Assembly (NCBI GenBank): GCA_949297015.1
Contig: CASFRF010000038.1
Span: 1-45,683, forward strand
Direction: 5' to 3'
Source: an uncultured bacterium
Lineage (GTDB): Bacteria > Verrucomicrobiota > Lentisphaeria > Victivallales > Victivallaceae
Length of the DNA stretch: 45,683 nucleotides
A program made the translations under genes and the position numbers. Positions 25,936 through 33,815 of the stretch are shown piece by piece (the first letter of the stretch is position 1; each line of letters begins with the position of its first letter). Below the pieces are notes generated by a model, which was not told where the DNA came from, searched no databases, and saw only the letters and a program-made list of their open reading frames with translations.

Positions 25936-26451
25936 ATGAGTGCATCATTCTGGTCTCAATTTCCGCCGGTGCTGCCGGGGCGGCGGATCGCCGTCGAGGA
26001 TACCGGAAACGGTTACCGCGTTCACTACGCCGGGCCGGACGAGTCCGCCGGACTTTATCGCGGTTATTTCCAGCTGCGGGCGGAGATAACCGGTTCGCTG
26101 TCGCGCGCGGCGGTGATCGACGGCACGCTCGCCGACGCCGGGGCCGCCGCCGAACTCCCGGCCGGGTATGCCGTCATCAACGAACAGCTGCTGGCGCCGG
26201 AGGCCGCCTGGCTGCCGCTGAACGAAGGGATGAACTACGTCTATCTGGATTTCTCGCTGCTCGAAGCCAGCGGGGAGATCGCCGTCGACTATCGCTGTGA
26301 GTCGCTCTTCCCGCCGCCCGAGGAACTGCATTTGAAGTGGTTGCTCGGCACGGTGGAGTTGCTGGAGTCGGGCCGGGTCCGGGTTTGCCAGCAACAGCAC
26401 GGGGCTATCTACGGCAGCATTTTCCGGCACTGTCGCGAACCTCTGCTCTGA
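25936..26451 (+). CDS. Conserved-looking protein of unknown function
   Basis: This 171-aa soluble protein has no signal peptide or membrane segment. It seems to be two short beta-rich parts joined by GYAVINEQLLAPEAAWLPLNEGMNYVYLDF, then a Cys-containing tail (YRCESLF, VRVCQQQHG). I cannot assign a family. The start at 25936 follows an excellent ribosome site (AAGGAGGAG) and is preferred over the frame extension to 25858. It is transcribed away from the TadE-like genes, and its last 47 bases overlap the end of bioC on the other strand. No clear promoter: TTCATT/TATACA with a 17-base spacer at about 25844-25872 is weak. Confidence 0.65.
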   Translation: MSASFWSQFPPVLPGRRIAVEDTGNGYRVHYAGPDESAGLYRGYFQLRAEITGSLSRAAVIDGTLADAGAAAELPAGYAVINEQLLAPEAAWLPLNEGMNYVYLDFSLLEASGEIAVDYRCESLFPPPEELHLKWLLGTVELLESGRVRVCQQQHGAIYGSIFRHCREPLL

Positions 26452-27184
26452 GTTTCGCGACGAAGTGCAGCGGGTGATAGGTCAGCACCACTTCGCCGGA
26501 GGCGGTGCCGTATTGTTCGCAATAGCGCTGTTCAAACGCGTACAGGCGGGCGCGGCTCCAGCGCCGACCCGCCCCGGTGGCGGTGACGCCGGTGGCCTTG
26601 AGATGGGCCAGCACGGCGGCGGGCGAGGCGAAGGACAGTTCTACGCGCTCCTCGTGCGCGGCCAGCAGCTCAAAGCGCCGCTCCAGTCCGGCGGCCAGTT
26701 CCGGGGCGGCGGGATAGTCGAGTCCGACGCCGGTGAGCTCACGGATTTCACGCAGATTCTCCGGCCCGAAGCTGGAAAAGGCGAAAATTCCCCCCGGCGC
26801 CAGCGCGGTTGCCACTTTCTCGAACAGCGCCGTCCAGTCCCGCACCCATTGCAGCACGGCGTTGGCGATCACCAGCTCCAGCGCGTCGGGGAAACGGATC
26901 TCCTCGGCCGGTCCGAGCAGAAATTCGGCCTCAGGCAGCGGCTGTGCAGTCCGATAGAGATCGTTCAGAAACCATTTTTCGCACGCGATCCGCGACTGCA
27001 GTTTCCGGGTCAGCAGCCCGCCACCGCAGCCGAGTTCCAGCACCCGGGCAAAGGAGTCGCGCGCGGTGGCACGCTGCAAATCGTCCAGCAGCCGTTCCGC
27101 CATCCGCTCCTGGATCAGCGCCGATCGCTCGTAAGTGGCGCCGCTCCGGCGGAAACGCCGGGCGATCACCTGATGCCCGGTCAT
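26405..27184 (-). CDS. bioC: Malonyl-ACP O-methyltransferase BioC
   Basis: This 259-aa SAM-dependent methyltransferase has motif I VLELGCGGG at residues 48-56. Family features are present, including NAVLQWVRDW and the start GHQVIARRFRRSGATYERSALIQ. BioC methylates malonyl-ACP so the fatty-acid enzymes can build pimeloyl-ACP methyl ester, the first committed step of biotin synthesis. The frame continues upstream through bioG, but the ATG at 27184 overlaps the bioG stop (ATGA), the usual coupling. It is the last gene of the biotin operon, and its end overlaps the convergent 171-aa gene by 47 bases. Confidence 0.92.
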   Translation of the reverse strand: MTGHQVIARRFRRSGATYERSALIQERMAERLLDDLQRATARDSFARVLELGCGGGLLTRKLQSRIACEKWFLNDLYRTAQPLPEAEFLLGPAEEIRFPDALELVIANAVLQWVRDWTALFEKVATALAPGGIFAFSSFGPENLREIRELTGVGLDYPAAPELAAGLERRFELLAAHEERVELSFASPAAVLAHLKATGVTATGAGRRWSRARLYAFEQRYCEQYGTASGEVVLTYHPLHFVAKLRAEVRDSAGKCCRR

Positions 27185-27840
27185 CGCCCGGCCTCCAGCA
27201 GTGCTCGCCAGGAGTCGATTCCGGCAAAGGGGTCGTGTCGCCAATCCAGTTCGGTGGCCGGGATTCCGGCCGCACTCCAGGCCGCCCGCTGTGCCGCCGG
27301 CGGGAAAATCCGGTCCCGGCGGCCGATCAGGGCCCGGCGGAAAATTCCGGGGCCCGACTCCGGCGCCGCAGCAAGGATCGCCCGCTCCAGACTGGAGAGT
27401 TCCTGTTGCTGCTCCTCCGGATTCCGGCGCAGCACCGGCAGCGAATCGGGGCCGAAGACCCGCCGGAAGAAGCGGTTGCGCGCCGCCTCCTGCGGCCAGG
27501 CCTCGATGGTGCCGCGGAAGATCTCCGGCGCGATGCCGCAAGTCGCGGAGATCGGACACAGCGTGCCGTTGACGGCCAGTGCCTCATCGAGCGGAATTGC
27601 AACCGTCCGGTTCGCCGCCCAGACCCCCAGCGACCAGGCGATCAGGGCGACGTGGGAATATTGATGCCGGGCTGCGGTAAAGTCGAAGTCGACCGCGAGC
27701 GTGGTGTAGTCCCAGAACACCGCCACCGCCAGACCGTCCGGCGCCAGCGCGCGGAGCCGTTCCGGATCCATCGCCCAGCCGTGGAAGAAGAGCAGGAGCT
27801 CCCGCTCTTTTCCGGTCCGCTGCAACCATTCACAGCGCAT
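27181..27840 (-). CDS. bioG: Pimeloyl-ACP methyl ester esterase BioG (DUF452)
   Basis: This 219-aa alpha/beta hydrolase of the BioG family has LLLFFHGWAMDPERL at the start and a nucleophile elbow AWSLG with S70. D176 (GRRDRIF) and H202 (WRHDPFAG) are candidate triad partners. BioG removes the methyl group that BioC adds once the pimeloyl chain is complete, replacing BioH. Its first 11 bases overlap bioF, and it is coupled to bioC. The bioG-bioC pairing makes the assignment firm. Confidence 0.92.
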   Translation of the reverse strand: MRCEWLQRTGKERELLLFFHGWAMDPERLRALAPDGLAVAVFWDYTTLAVDFDFTAARHQYSHVALIAWSLGVWAANRTVAIPLDEALAVNGTLCPISATCGIAPEIFRGTIEAWPQEAARNRFFRRVFGPDSLPVLRRNPEEQQQELSSLERAILAAAPESGPGIFRRALIGRRDRIFPPAAQRAAWSAAGIPATELDWRHDPFAGIDSWRALLEAGR

Positions 27841-29005
27841 GGGCTTGCTCCAGCAGCTCCAGCAACTGCGCGAAGTCGTCCTCCGGCAGTGCGGCGTTCA
27901 AGGAAAAGCGGAGCCGGGAACCGTGCTGCGGCACCGTCGGCGGCCGGATCGGAAAGACCAGAATGCCCGCCCGCTGCAACTGTTCGGCCAGCGCCACCGT
28001 CGGTTGCGGTTCGCCGACGATCAGCGGGACGATCTGGGACTCCCCGCCGGTCTCCCATCCCAGTTCGACGAGTTTCCGGCGCAACCGGCAGCCGTAGTCC
28101 CGGAGGCGGCGCCGCCGCTCCGCCAACTCCGCGCGATGGTGCAGCACAAAGCAGCTCCAACGCAGAATCACCGGCGGCAAGCCGGTGCTGAAGATCAGCG
28201 TCCGCATCCGGTTGATCAGATATTCGCGGACCTCCGGCTCGATCATGGCGTAGGCGCCGGTGGAGCCCCAGGCCTTGCCGAAGGTGCCGACCAGCACCTC
28301 GATTTCCGCCGTCAAGCCGAGTTCGGCGGCCAGCCCGCCGCCGTTTTCGCCGTAGACGCCGACGCCGTGGGCCTCATCCAGCACCAGTTGGGCGTCATAG
28401 CGATGTTTCAACGCCACCAGCCGGTTCAGATCGGCCAGATCGCCGTCCATGCTGAACACGCTTTCGCTGGCCAGAAAGACCCGGCGGTAATGGCCGCGTT
28501 CCCGTTGCAGAATCAACTCCAGCTGGTCGTAGTCCCGGTGCCGGAAGCGTTTGTAATCGGCCTCCAGCAGCTGGAGCCCGTCGATCAGGCTGGCGTGGTT
28601 GAGTTTGTCCGAGAGCACCAGATCCCCCTTCCCCGCCAGCGCCGGGAGGATCCCGACATTGGCGTGGTAGCCGCTGTTGAAGACCAGCGCCGCGCGACCG
28701 CCGTAGAGCCCGCTCAATTCCCGTTCGAGAGCGCCGTACTCCGGCGAGTTCCCGGTCAGCAGCCGGGAGGAGGCGGCGGAGAGCCCGGGCAGCCGGTCGG
28801 ACTCCAGCGAGGCGTAGAACGCCCGGCGCCAGGCCTCGTCGCCGGCCACGCCCAGATAGTCGTTGCCCGACAAATTCAGATAGGTCCGGCCGTTCCATTC
28901 GGCCCGGCCATGGTCCAGACAGCTCAACTCCCGCAGCTCCCGGAGTCGTCCGGACTCCCGCAATTCGTCCAGTTCCGCCGCCAGTTCACGGCGCCATTCC
29001 GCCAT
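27830..29005 (-). CDS. bioF: 8-amino-7-oxononanoate synthase BioF
   Basis: This 391-aa PLP enzyme condenses pimeloyl-ACP with alanine. PLP residues are visible: LDEAHGVG with D210 and H213, and K244 in GTFGKAWGSTGAY, which forms the Schiff base. SGNDYLG near the N-terminus and NSGYHANVG are typical. The related 2-amino-3-ketobutyrate ligase (Kbl) is the only realistic alternative and is excluded by the operon. It starts 3 bases before the bioB stop on the coding strand. Confidence 0.95.
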   Translation of the reverse strand: MAEWRRELAAELDELRESGRLRELRELSCLDHGRAEWNGRTYLNLSGNDYLGVAGDEAWRRAFYASLESDRLPGLSAASSRLLTGNSPEYGALERELSGLYGGRAALVFNSGYHANVGILPALAGKGDLVLSDKLNHASLIDGLQLLEADYKRFRHRDYDQLELILQRERGHYRRVFLASESVFSMDGDLADLNRLVALKHRYDAQLVLDEAHGVGVYGENGGGLAAELGLTAEIEVLVGTFGKAWGSTGAYAMIEPEVREYLINRMRTLIFSTGLPPVILRWSCFVLHHRAELAERRRRLRDYGCRLRRKLVELGWETGGESQIVPLIVGEPQPTVALAEQLQRAGILVFPIRPPTVPQHGSRLRFSLNAALPEDDFAQLLELLEQAHAL

Positions 29006-29007
29006 GA

Positions 29008-29991
29008 TCAGAACTCCTCCAGTTCGCGCAGCAAGGTCAGATCATCCGGCACCTGCCGGCCGCGGGTGGTAAGGTATCCCCCGGTCATCAAACTGTTGAG
29101 CCCGGACAACATCAGCAGGCCCTGAAAATCCTTCATCCGGGTCTCGCGTCCGGCGGCGAACTTGATCATTTTGGTCGGATTGAGCAGCCGGAACAGGGCA
29201 AAGGTTTTGGCCGCCTCCGCCGGCGTGACCGAAGGCAGGCCCTCCAGCGGCGTCCCCGGAATCGGCAGCAGCACGTTGAGCGGAATTCCCTCCACGCCGA
29301 GTTCGCGGATGGCCAGCGCCAGTTCAATCCGGTCGTCCCAGCTCTCGCCCAGCCCGATGATGCCGCCGGTGCAGTTGGTGACGCCGAACTCCTGCAAATA
29401 GCGGATGGTCTGGATCTTGTCCTCGATCCGGTGGGTGGTGGCGATCAGCCGCGCATAGGCGGCCGGATTGGTCTGCAGATTCATGTTGTAGCGCCAGGCG
29501 TGATGCTGCGCCAGCGCCTCGGCGCAGGCCCGGCTGAGAATCCCCAGCGAGACGCAGAGATGGAGCTCGGGAAACTGCCGGTGCAGCTCATCGAGCTGGG
29601 CGCAGATGGTCTGGAATTCGGGATCCTCCGGGTCCTCGTAGCCGTAGCCGCTGGTGACATACCCGAAGACCCGGATCCCGCTGTCGACGACCTTCCGGGC
29701 CGCCGCCAGCACCTGCTCCAGCGGCAGCAACGGATAGGTTTCGATCCGGGTCTGATGGTGCGCGGACTGGGCGCAGAACCGGCAGTTCTGCGTGCAGACG
29801 CCCGATTTGGCGTTCAGAATCGAGCAGGCCTGAAACTGCGGGGCGAACCGGTGACGCACCTTGTTGGCCAGAGAGATCAGATCCAGCAGGTCCGGACCTT
29901 CGATTCCGGCCGCCAGCGCCAGCGCCTCCGCCCGGCTCAGCTCGCCGCCGTCCAGCACCTTATAAGCATTTTCAATCAACGGATTCAACAT
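29008..29991 (-). CDS. bioB: Biotin synthase BioB
   Basis: This 327-aa radical SAM enzyme makes biotin from dethiobiotin. The cluster motif is C66-x3-C70-x2-C73 (GVCTQNCRFC), with AQSAHH after it. NMNLQTNPAAYARL, GGIIGLGESWDDRIE and LNVLLPIPGTPLEG are family blocks, and GRETRM near the end includes the Arg that ligates the auxiliary cluster. Its ATG at 29991 overlaps the end of the small membrane-protein gene by 20 bases. bioA and bioD are not in the window and must lie elsewhere. Confidence 0.97.
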   Translation of the reverse strand: MLNPLIENAYKVLDGGELSRAEALALAAGIEGPDLLDLISLANKVRHRFAPQFQACSILNAKSGVCTQNCRFCAQSAHHQTRIETYPLLPLEQVLAAARKVVDSGIRVFGYVTSGYGYEDPEDPEFQTICAQLDELHRQFPELHLCVSLGILSRACAEALAQHHAWRYNMNLQTNPAAYARLIATTHRIEDKIQTIRYLQEFGVTNCTGGIIGLGESWDDRIELALAIRELGVEGIPLNVLLPIPGTPLEGLPSVTPAEAAKTFALFRLLNPTKMIKFAAGRETRMKDFQGLLMLSGLNSLMTGGYLTTRGRQVPDDLTLLRELEEF

Positions 29992-30253
29992 GTTTTCTCA
30001 ACCTTCTGCGATAATAGATCACCAGTCCCAGATCCAGCGCCACCATACCGGCGTTCAGGACATAGAGCCAGAGCACCCAGTCGGGATTGCCCCGGGCGAA
30101 CTTGTTGGCGACGCCGCACCCGTAGCCGATCAGCACCAGCCACAGAAAAATCAAACTCTTGCTCACCGGGTTTTTGACCCGGAAGGTCTTCCAGATCGAC
30201 GCCGGCCAGCTGGCGCCGAAACAGATCAACATGGCCGCTTCCCAGAATCCCAT
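29972..30253 (-). CDS. Small membrane protein, PQ-loop-like, first gene of the biotin operon
   Basis: This 93-aa protein has about three membrane helices (WEAAMLICFGASWPASIWK, SLIFLWLVLIGYGCGVANK, WLYVLNAGMVALDLGLVIYY) and a basic tail. The FGASWPASIWKTFRVKNPVSKSL stretch resembles short PQ-loop-type proteins common in gut anaerobes, whose function is unknown. The start at 30253 has AAGGAG 8 bases upstream and follows a strong promoter; the frame extension to 30367 is rejected because it would cross the promoter. Being the leading gene of a bio operon hints at transport of biotin or a precursor, but that is only an inference. Confidence 0.82.
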   Translation of the reverse strand: MGFWEAAMLICFGASWPASIWKTFRVKNPVSKSLIFLWLVLIGYGCGVANKFARGNPDWVLWLYVLNAGMVALDLGLVIYYRRRLRKHVESVD

Positions 30254-30281
30254 TCTGTCGACTCCTTTTCGGTGAAGCGAT

Positions 30282-30310
30282 ACTATACCACAAAAAAACG
30301 CTTTTGACAA
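30282..30310 (-). promoter_or_regulatory. Promoter of the biotin operon
   Basis: On the minus strand TTGTCA (30310-30305) and TATAGT (30287-30282) are 17 bases apart. The start would be near 30275, about 22 bases before the first ATG. I see no BirA-type operator with the usual long inverted repeat. Confidence 0.75.
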
Positions 30311-30320
30311 ACCGTCGAAG

Positions 30321-30362
30321 GCAAAAACAACGGGACTCCGGCCGCTTCCGGCCGAAGTCCCG
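30321..30362 (-). terminator. Intrinsic terminator after the RDD-family gene
   Basis: On the minus strand a 14-bp stem (CGGGACTTCGGCCG pairing with CGGCCGGAGTCCCG, one G-T pair) closes a GAAG loop and is followed by TTGTTTTTGCC. It ends the transcript of the gene at 30385-31488, and the biotin promoter begins right after it. Confidence 0.85.
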
Positions 30363-30384
30363 ACCACGCCCGCGCCGCTTCGGA

Positions 30385-31488
30385 TCAGCTGGCGGGCGTG
30401 CTGAAGACGTTGATGACCCGCACTCCGCAGATCCAGTCGGCCAGCGAGCGGCCGCTGACGATCACCATCGGAATCATGACGATTCCGAACAGCAGCAGCG
30501 CGATGGTGTAGAGGAAGGCCCGCAGGAAGTAGACCTCCTCAATATCCTTCCGGGTCAGGAACATGCCGAAATACCACATGCCGATGGTCTGCGCGTAGAT
30601 CGACAGCGCCAGCGAGTAGTAGAGAATCACCAGCGGAATGAACAGCCAGCAGGCCCCGAGCAGCACCCGGTGATAGCCCTTGGAGTCGATCACCATAAAC
30701 TCCCACATGCTGAACTGCGTCTCTACCAGTTCCGGATCGGTCAGCTCCTCCGGGGTGGCGGGCAGCTCCGGCGCGGCGGGGGCGTCGCCCTCGGCGGGGG
30801 CAGACGCGGCGGGGACCGAGGTCGGGGTCTGACCGAGTTCGGCTTCGATTTCGGCGTTGTGCGCTTCGCCGCGTTTCATCACCCGGTCGAGGGCCGGAAT
30901 GGCGGTCCGGATCGGATTGTCCGCCGTGCTGCGGCTTTCCGCCGCGGCTTCGGCTTCTTCGACGCCTTCGACGGCCTCCGACTCCGGTTCGGAACTTTGC
31001 GGAAGGTTGATCTTAAACCCGCCGGTGTCCGGCGCGGTCATCTGAATATAGCCCTTGCGGGAGGCCATCAGAAAAGCGAGTCCGAAAATCACCCCGGCGA
31101 TCACCCAGAGAAACAGCGCATCCAACACCACCGCGCTGATCCGGCGCACAATGCCGACGTTCTTCGGCTGCGCCGTCTGGGAGAGCGCGCTGCTCTGCTC
31201 CTGGGTGTCGTCATGTTTGGCGGCGGCGAACACCAGATCCCAGCCTTTGAGTTCGGCGGCGGCGGCTTTGGCCGCGGCCAGCGAACCATCCGGGTCGCGC
31301 ATCTTCTCCACCCGGGCGATGGTCTCCTTGAAACCCGGAAAATCCTTGATGGTCCGGTACTCCTTCAAAAGCGCGTTGCGGATGGCCGTCTCTTCGGTGA
31401 TGACCCCGTCCTCAATGCCGCGTTCGATCGTCTTCTGATCGACCGGACCGACCTGATTCCCCTCACTGTCAATGTAAACGAATTTCAT
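30385..31488 (-). CDS. GYF-like/RDD-family integral membrane protein
   Basis: This is a 367-aa protein. Residues 1-50 look like a bacterial GYF_2-type domain (FVYIDSEGNQVGPVDQKTIERG). An RDD domain begins at VRRISAVVLDALFLW (R115, R116, D123), the Arg-Asp pattern naming the family. The two hydrophobic halves are separated by an unusually long acidic, Ala/Glu/Pro-rich insert (about 155-260). Three or four further hydrophobic segments follow near the end. RDD proteins are poorly understood; some are linked to ion or proton exchange. The gene has its own promoter and terminator and is a single-gene unit. Function is unknown. Confidence 0.8.
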   Translation of the reverse strand: MKFVYIDSEGNQVGPVDQKTIERGIEDGVITEETAIRNALLKEYRTIKDFPGFKETIARVEKMRDPDGSLAAAKAAAAELKGWDLVFAAAKHDDTQEQSSALSQTAQPKNVGIVRRISAVVLDALFLWVIAGVIFGLAFLMASRKGYIQMTAPDTGGFKINLPQSSEPESEAVEGVEEAEAAAESRSTADNPIRTAIPALDRVMKRGEAHNAEIEAELGQTPTSVPAASAPAEGDAPAAPELPATPEELTDPELVETQFSMWEFMVIDSKGYHRVLLGACWLFIPLVILYYSLALSIYAQTIGMWYFGMFLTRKDIEEVYFLRAFLYTIALLLFGIVMIPMVIVSGRSLADWICGVRVINVFSTPAS

Positions 31489-31528
31489 AACTTACGATCC
31501 GTCTCTGAAGCATTTCTGAAATCGCGAT

Positions 31529-31557
31529 AATGTAAATCCAAAAATTGCCAAAGTCAA
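31529..31557 (-). promoter_or_regulatory. Promoter for the RDD-family gene
   Basis: On the minus strand TTGACT (31557-31552) and TACATT (31534-31529) are 17 bases apart. It overlaps the last codon of the HemW-like gene. The leader to the ATG at 31488 is about 35 bases. Confidence 0.65.
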
Positions 31558-32654
31558 GTTCCGGGCTGCAAAAAGGCCGCCGCCACGCTATCCCAGAACC
31601 GCAGCCCCAGCGGCGTCAGGGCGATCCGCTCCGGCGAGCAGTGCCAGCAGCCCGGGAGTCCGGCGGCGGCTTTTCGACTCTCCCGGAGCAGCCAGTTCCA
31701 GTTGTACGGTTCGCGATCCGGCACCGCGATTGCCTCGAAGAGTTCCGGCGTCCACCCCGCCGCGGTCCGGAGCCCCACCACGGCGATCTCCCGGCAGCGC
31801 GCCTCCGGCGGCAGCGGATCCGTTTCGGGCGGGTCTCCGCGCAACCAGCCGGACAGCGACTCGACCTCCCGCCACCGCAGTCCCCGTTCAAACGAGGCCG
31901 CCGCCGGACCGAAGCCGCGCAGCTCGCCGCCGTGCCAGACCGCCAGATTGTGGCGACATTCGGCCCCGAGCCGGGCGTAGTTGGAAATTTCGTAACGAGG
32001 CAGACCTGAAACGTCGACGATCCGTTCGTAGGCCGCGGCGGCCAGGTCGTCATCCACCGCGATTCCGGCCAGGTGGGTCCCCTCCTCCGGAGTCAGCGCG
32101 TAGCAGGAGAGGTGGTCCGCCCCGGTCGCGCGCGCCCGCTCCAGATCGCGCTCCCAGCGTTCGAGCCGCTCCCCCGGCAGCCCGTAAATCAGATCGCAGT
32201 TGAAGTGCGGGAACCGGGCCTCGGCGATCCAGTTCAGCGCCCGCTCCAGCGCCGGATCGGAACAATCTCGCTGCAGCAGCCTCCGGCGCTCCGCGGAAAA
32301 GGACTGGACGCCGAGACTCAGCCGGGTGACGAAGGACCGGATCAGTTCCACCTTGGCGGCACTCAGCGTCTCGGGATTACACTCCATCGAGATCTCCGCC
32401 CCCGCCGCCAGCGGCAGTCTCCGACGCAACAGGGTGAACAGGTGCTCCAGCTCCGTCTCCGTCAGCAGCGAGGGCGTGCCCCCGCCGAGATAGAGCGTCT
32501 CCACCCGCTGCTCCGACCAGTCGGCGGCGGCCAGATCGCGTTCGAGCTTAGCCAGATACCGCGTCCGCCACGCCGCCGGCGCCGCCGCTTCGGAGTAAAA
32601 GGCGCAATATCCGCATTTGCTCCGGCAGAAGGGAATGTGGCAGTAGACGTTCAC
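31554..32654 (-). CDS. hemW: HemW-like radical SAM protein
   Basis: This 366-aa radical SAM enzyme has cluster cysteines C10, C14 and C17 (CRSKCGYC). YLGGGTPSLL and SLGVQSFS are the family blocks, and the C-terminal HemW domain is present. HemW is a heme chaperone related to, but distinct from, oxygen-independent coproporphyrinogen III oxidase (HemN); the CxYC-x-F pattern without the extra N-terminal part of HemN favours HemW. It starts with GTG at 32654 and overlaps the M20 gene stop by 4 bases (GTGA). It is the last gene of the pyr cluster, with no functional link to pyrimidines evident. Confidence 0.88.
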   Translation of the reverse strand: MNVYCHIPFCRSKCGYCAFYSEAAAPAAWRTRYLAKLERDLAAADWSEQRVETLYLGGGTPSLLTETELEHLFTLLRRRLPLAAGAEISMECNPETLSAAKVELIRSFVTRLSLGVQSFSAERRRLLQRDCSDPALERALNWIAEARFPHFNCDLIYGLPGERLERWERDLERARATGADHLSCYALTPEEGTHLAGIAVDDDLAAAAYERIVDVSGLPRYEISNYARLGAECRHNLAVWHGGELRGFGPAAASFERGLRWREVESLSGWLRGDPPETDPLPPEARCREIAVVGLRTAAGWTPELFEAIAVPDREPYNWNWLLRESRKAAAGLPGCWHCSPERIALTPLGLRFWDSVAAAFLQPGT

Positions 32655-33811
32655 CCGCGCAGCACCAGCAACGCCAGCTCCACCAGGTAACGCACCCCCG
32701 CCGCCAGCGCCCGGTCGTTGAAGTCGTAGTCCACCGCGTGCAGCGCCGGGCTGTTTTCCCCCATGCCGAGCCAGGCGTAGACACCCGGGTAGCGTTGCAG
32801 ATAGAACGAGAAATCCTCCGCCGCCAGCGCCGATTCGGGCGCTTCCAGAAACGGCACGCCGGCCCGCTCTGCCGCTTGCCGGGCCAGCGCAAAGCCCGCC
32901 GGCGGATTGATGGTTGGGGCATACCGCTGCTCAAATTCCACGGTCATTGCAGTGCCGGTGGCGGCGGCGATGCCCGCGGCAATCTCCTGCACCGCCGTCC
33001 GGATGCGCGCCCCCACCGCGGCGTCCAGAAATCGGAGGGTTCCGGCAAGTTCCGCCGTGCCCGGCAGAATGTTGGCGTTGGTTCCGCCGTGAAAACTGCA
33101 TACGCTCAGCACCGCGGGCTCCTGCGCCGCGACCCGGCGTGAGACCACGCTCTGCAGCGCGTTGATCAGCAATGCTCCGGCATAAATGACGTCCGTGCCT
33201 TTTTCCGGCGTGCTGCCGTGTCCGCCGCGGCCGCTGATTCGCACCGTAAAATCATTGCAGGCGGCCATGATCGCCCCCGGCCGGGTGACGATCGCCCCCA
33301 CCGGCCAGCCCGGCCAGCCGTGCAGCGCCGCCACCAGCGCCGGAGCCGGCTGCTCCAGCGCGCCGGAGTCCACCAGATCGTGACCCAACGCCGTGACCTC
33401 CTCGCCGGGCTGCCAGACCAGCCGCACGGAGCCCGGAAATTGTTCCCGGAGTTCGCTGAGCACCAGCGCCGCCCCGACCAGCATGGCGCAGTGACCGTCG
33501 TGTCCGCAGCCGTGCATCCGGTTTTCGTGGGTGGAGCGATAGGTCGGTCCGGGGATGGCCTCGCACAGCGGCAGGGCGTCGAGATCGGCGCGCAGCGTCA
33601 CGTTCGGCCCCGGCCCCCGCCCGGCGAGCAACGCCGTCAGATCGGTGCCGAGCCGGGGAGCCTCCCAGCGCAGCGGACACGCCGCCAGCTCCGCCCGGAT
33701 GGCGGCGCCGGTCTCCACTTCGGTTCCCGACAGTTCGGGGCTTTGATGCAGCCGGTGCCGCAGAGCCGTGATTCGCGGCAGCAGCCGTTCTACCCGCTCC
33801 CCCGTGTCCAT
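32651..33811 (-). CDS. M20-family amidohydrolase (hippurate/N-acyl amino acid hydrolase-like)
   Basis: This is a 386-aa protein of the M20D/amidohydrolase group. LRADLDALP (D76, D78) and MHGCGHDGH (C102, H104, H107) carry the metal ligands. GRGGHGSTPEKGTD is the dimerisation-domain motif. A C-terminal AAEDFSFYLQRYPG supplies the last catalytic region. The usual PAEE...GA acid motif reads QPGEEVTALG. The family removes acyl groups from amino acids or related amides, with a di-metal centre. It starts 4 bases after the pyrC stop and runs into hemW, so it is cotranscribed with the pyr genes. The exact substrate is unknown; dihydroorotase is already encoded upstream, so it is not needed for that step. 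Confidence 0.88.
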   Translation of the reverse strand: MDTGERVERLLPRITALRHRLHQSPELSGTEVETGAAIRAELAACPLRWEAPRLGTDLTALLAGRGPGPNVTLRADLDALPLCEAIPGPTYRSTHENRMHGCGHDGHCAMLVGAALVLSELREQFPGSVRLVWQPGEEVTALGHDLVDSGALEQPAPALVAALHGWPGWPVGAIVTRPGAIMAACNDFTVRISGRGGHGSTPEKGTDVIYAGALLINALQSVVSRRVAAQEPAVLSVCSFHGGTNANILPGTAELAGTLRFLDAAVGARIRTAVQEIAAGIAAATGTAMTVEFEQRYAPTINPPAGFALARQAAERAGVPFLEAPESALAAEDFSFYLQRYPGVYAWLGMGENSPALHAVDYDFNDRALAAGVRYLVELALLVLRG

Positions 33812-33815
33812 GACG

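Noticed and set aside
27185..27559. Long bioC extension or bioC-bioG fusion in one frame
   Set aside because: The upstream part of the frame is a shadow of bioG in another frame; the ATGA overlap at 27181-27184 gives the proper bioC start.
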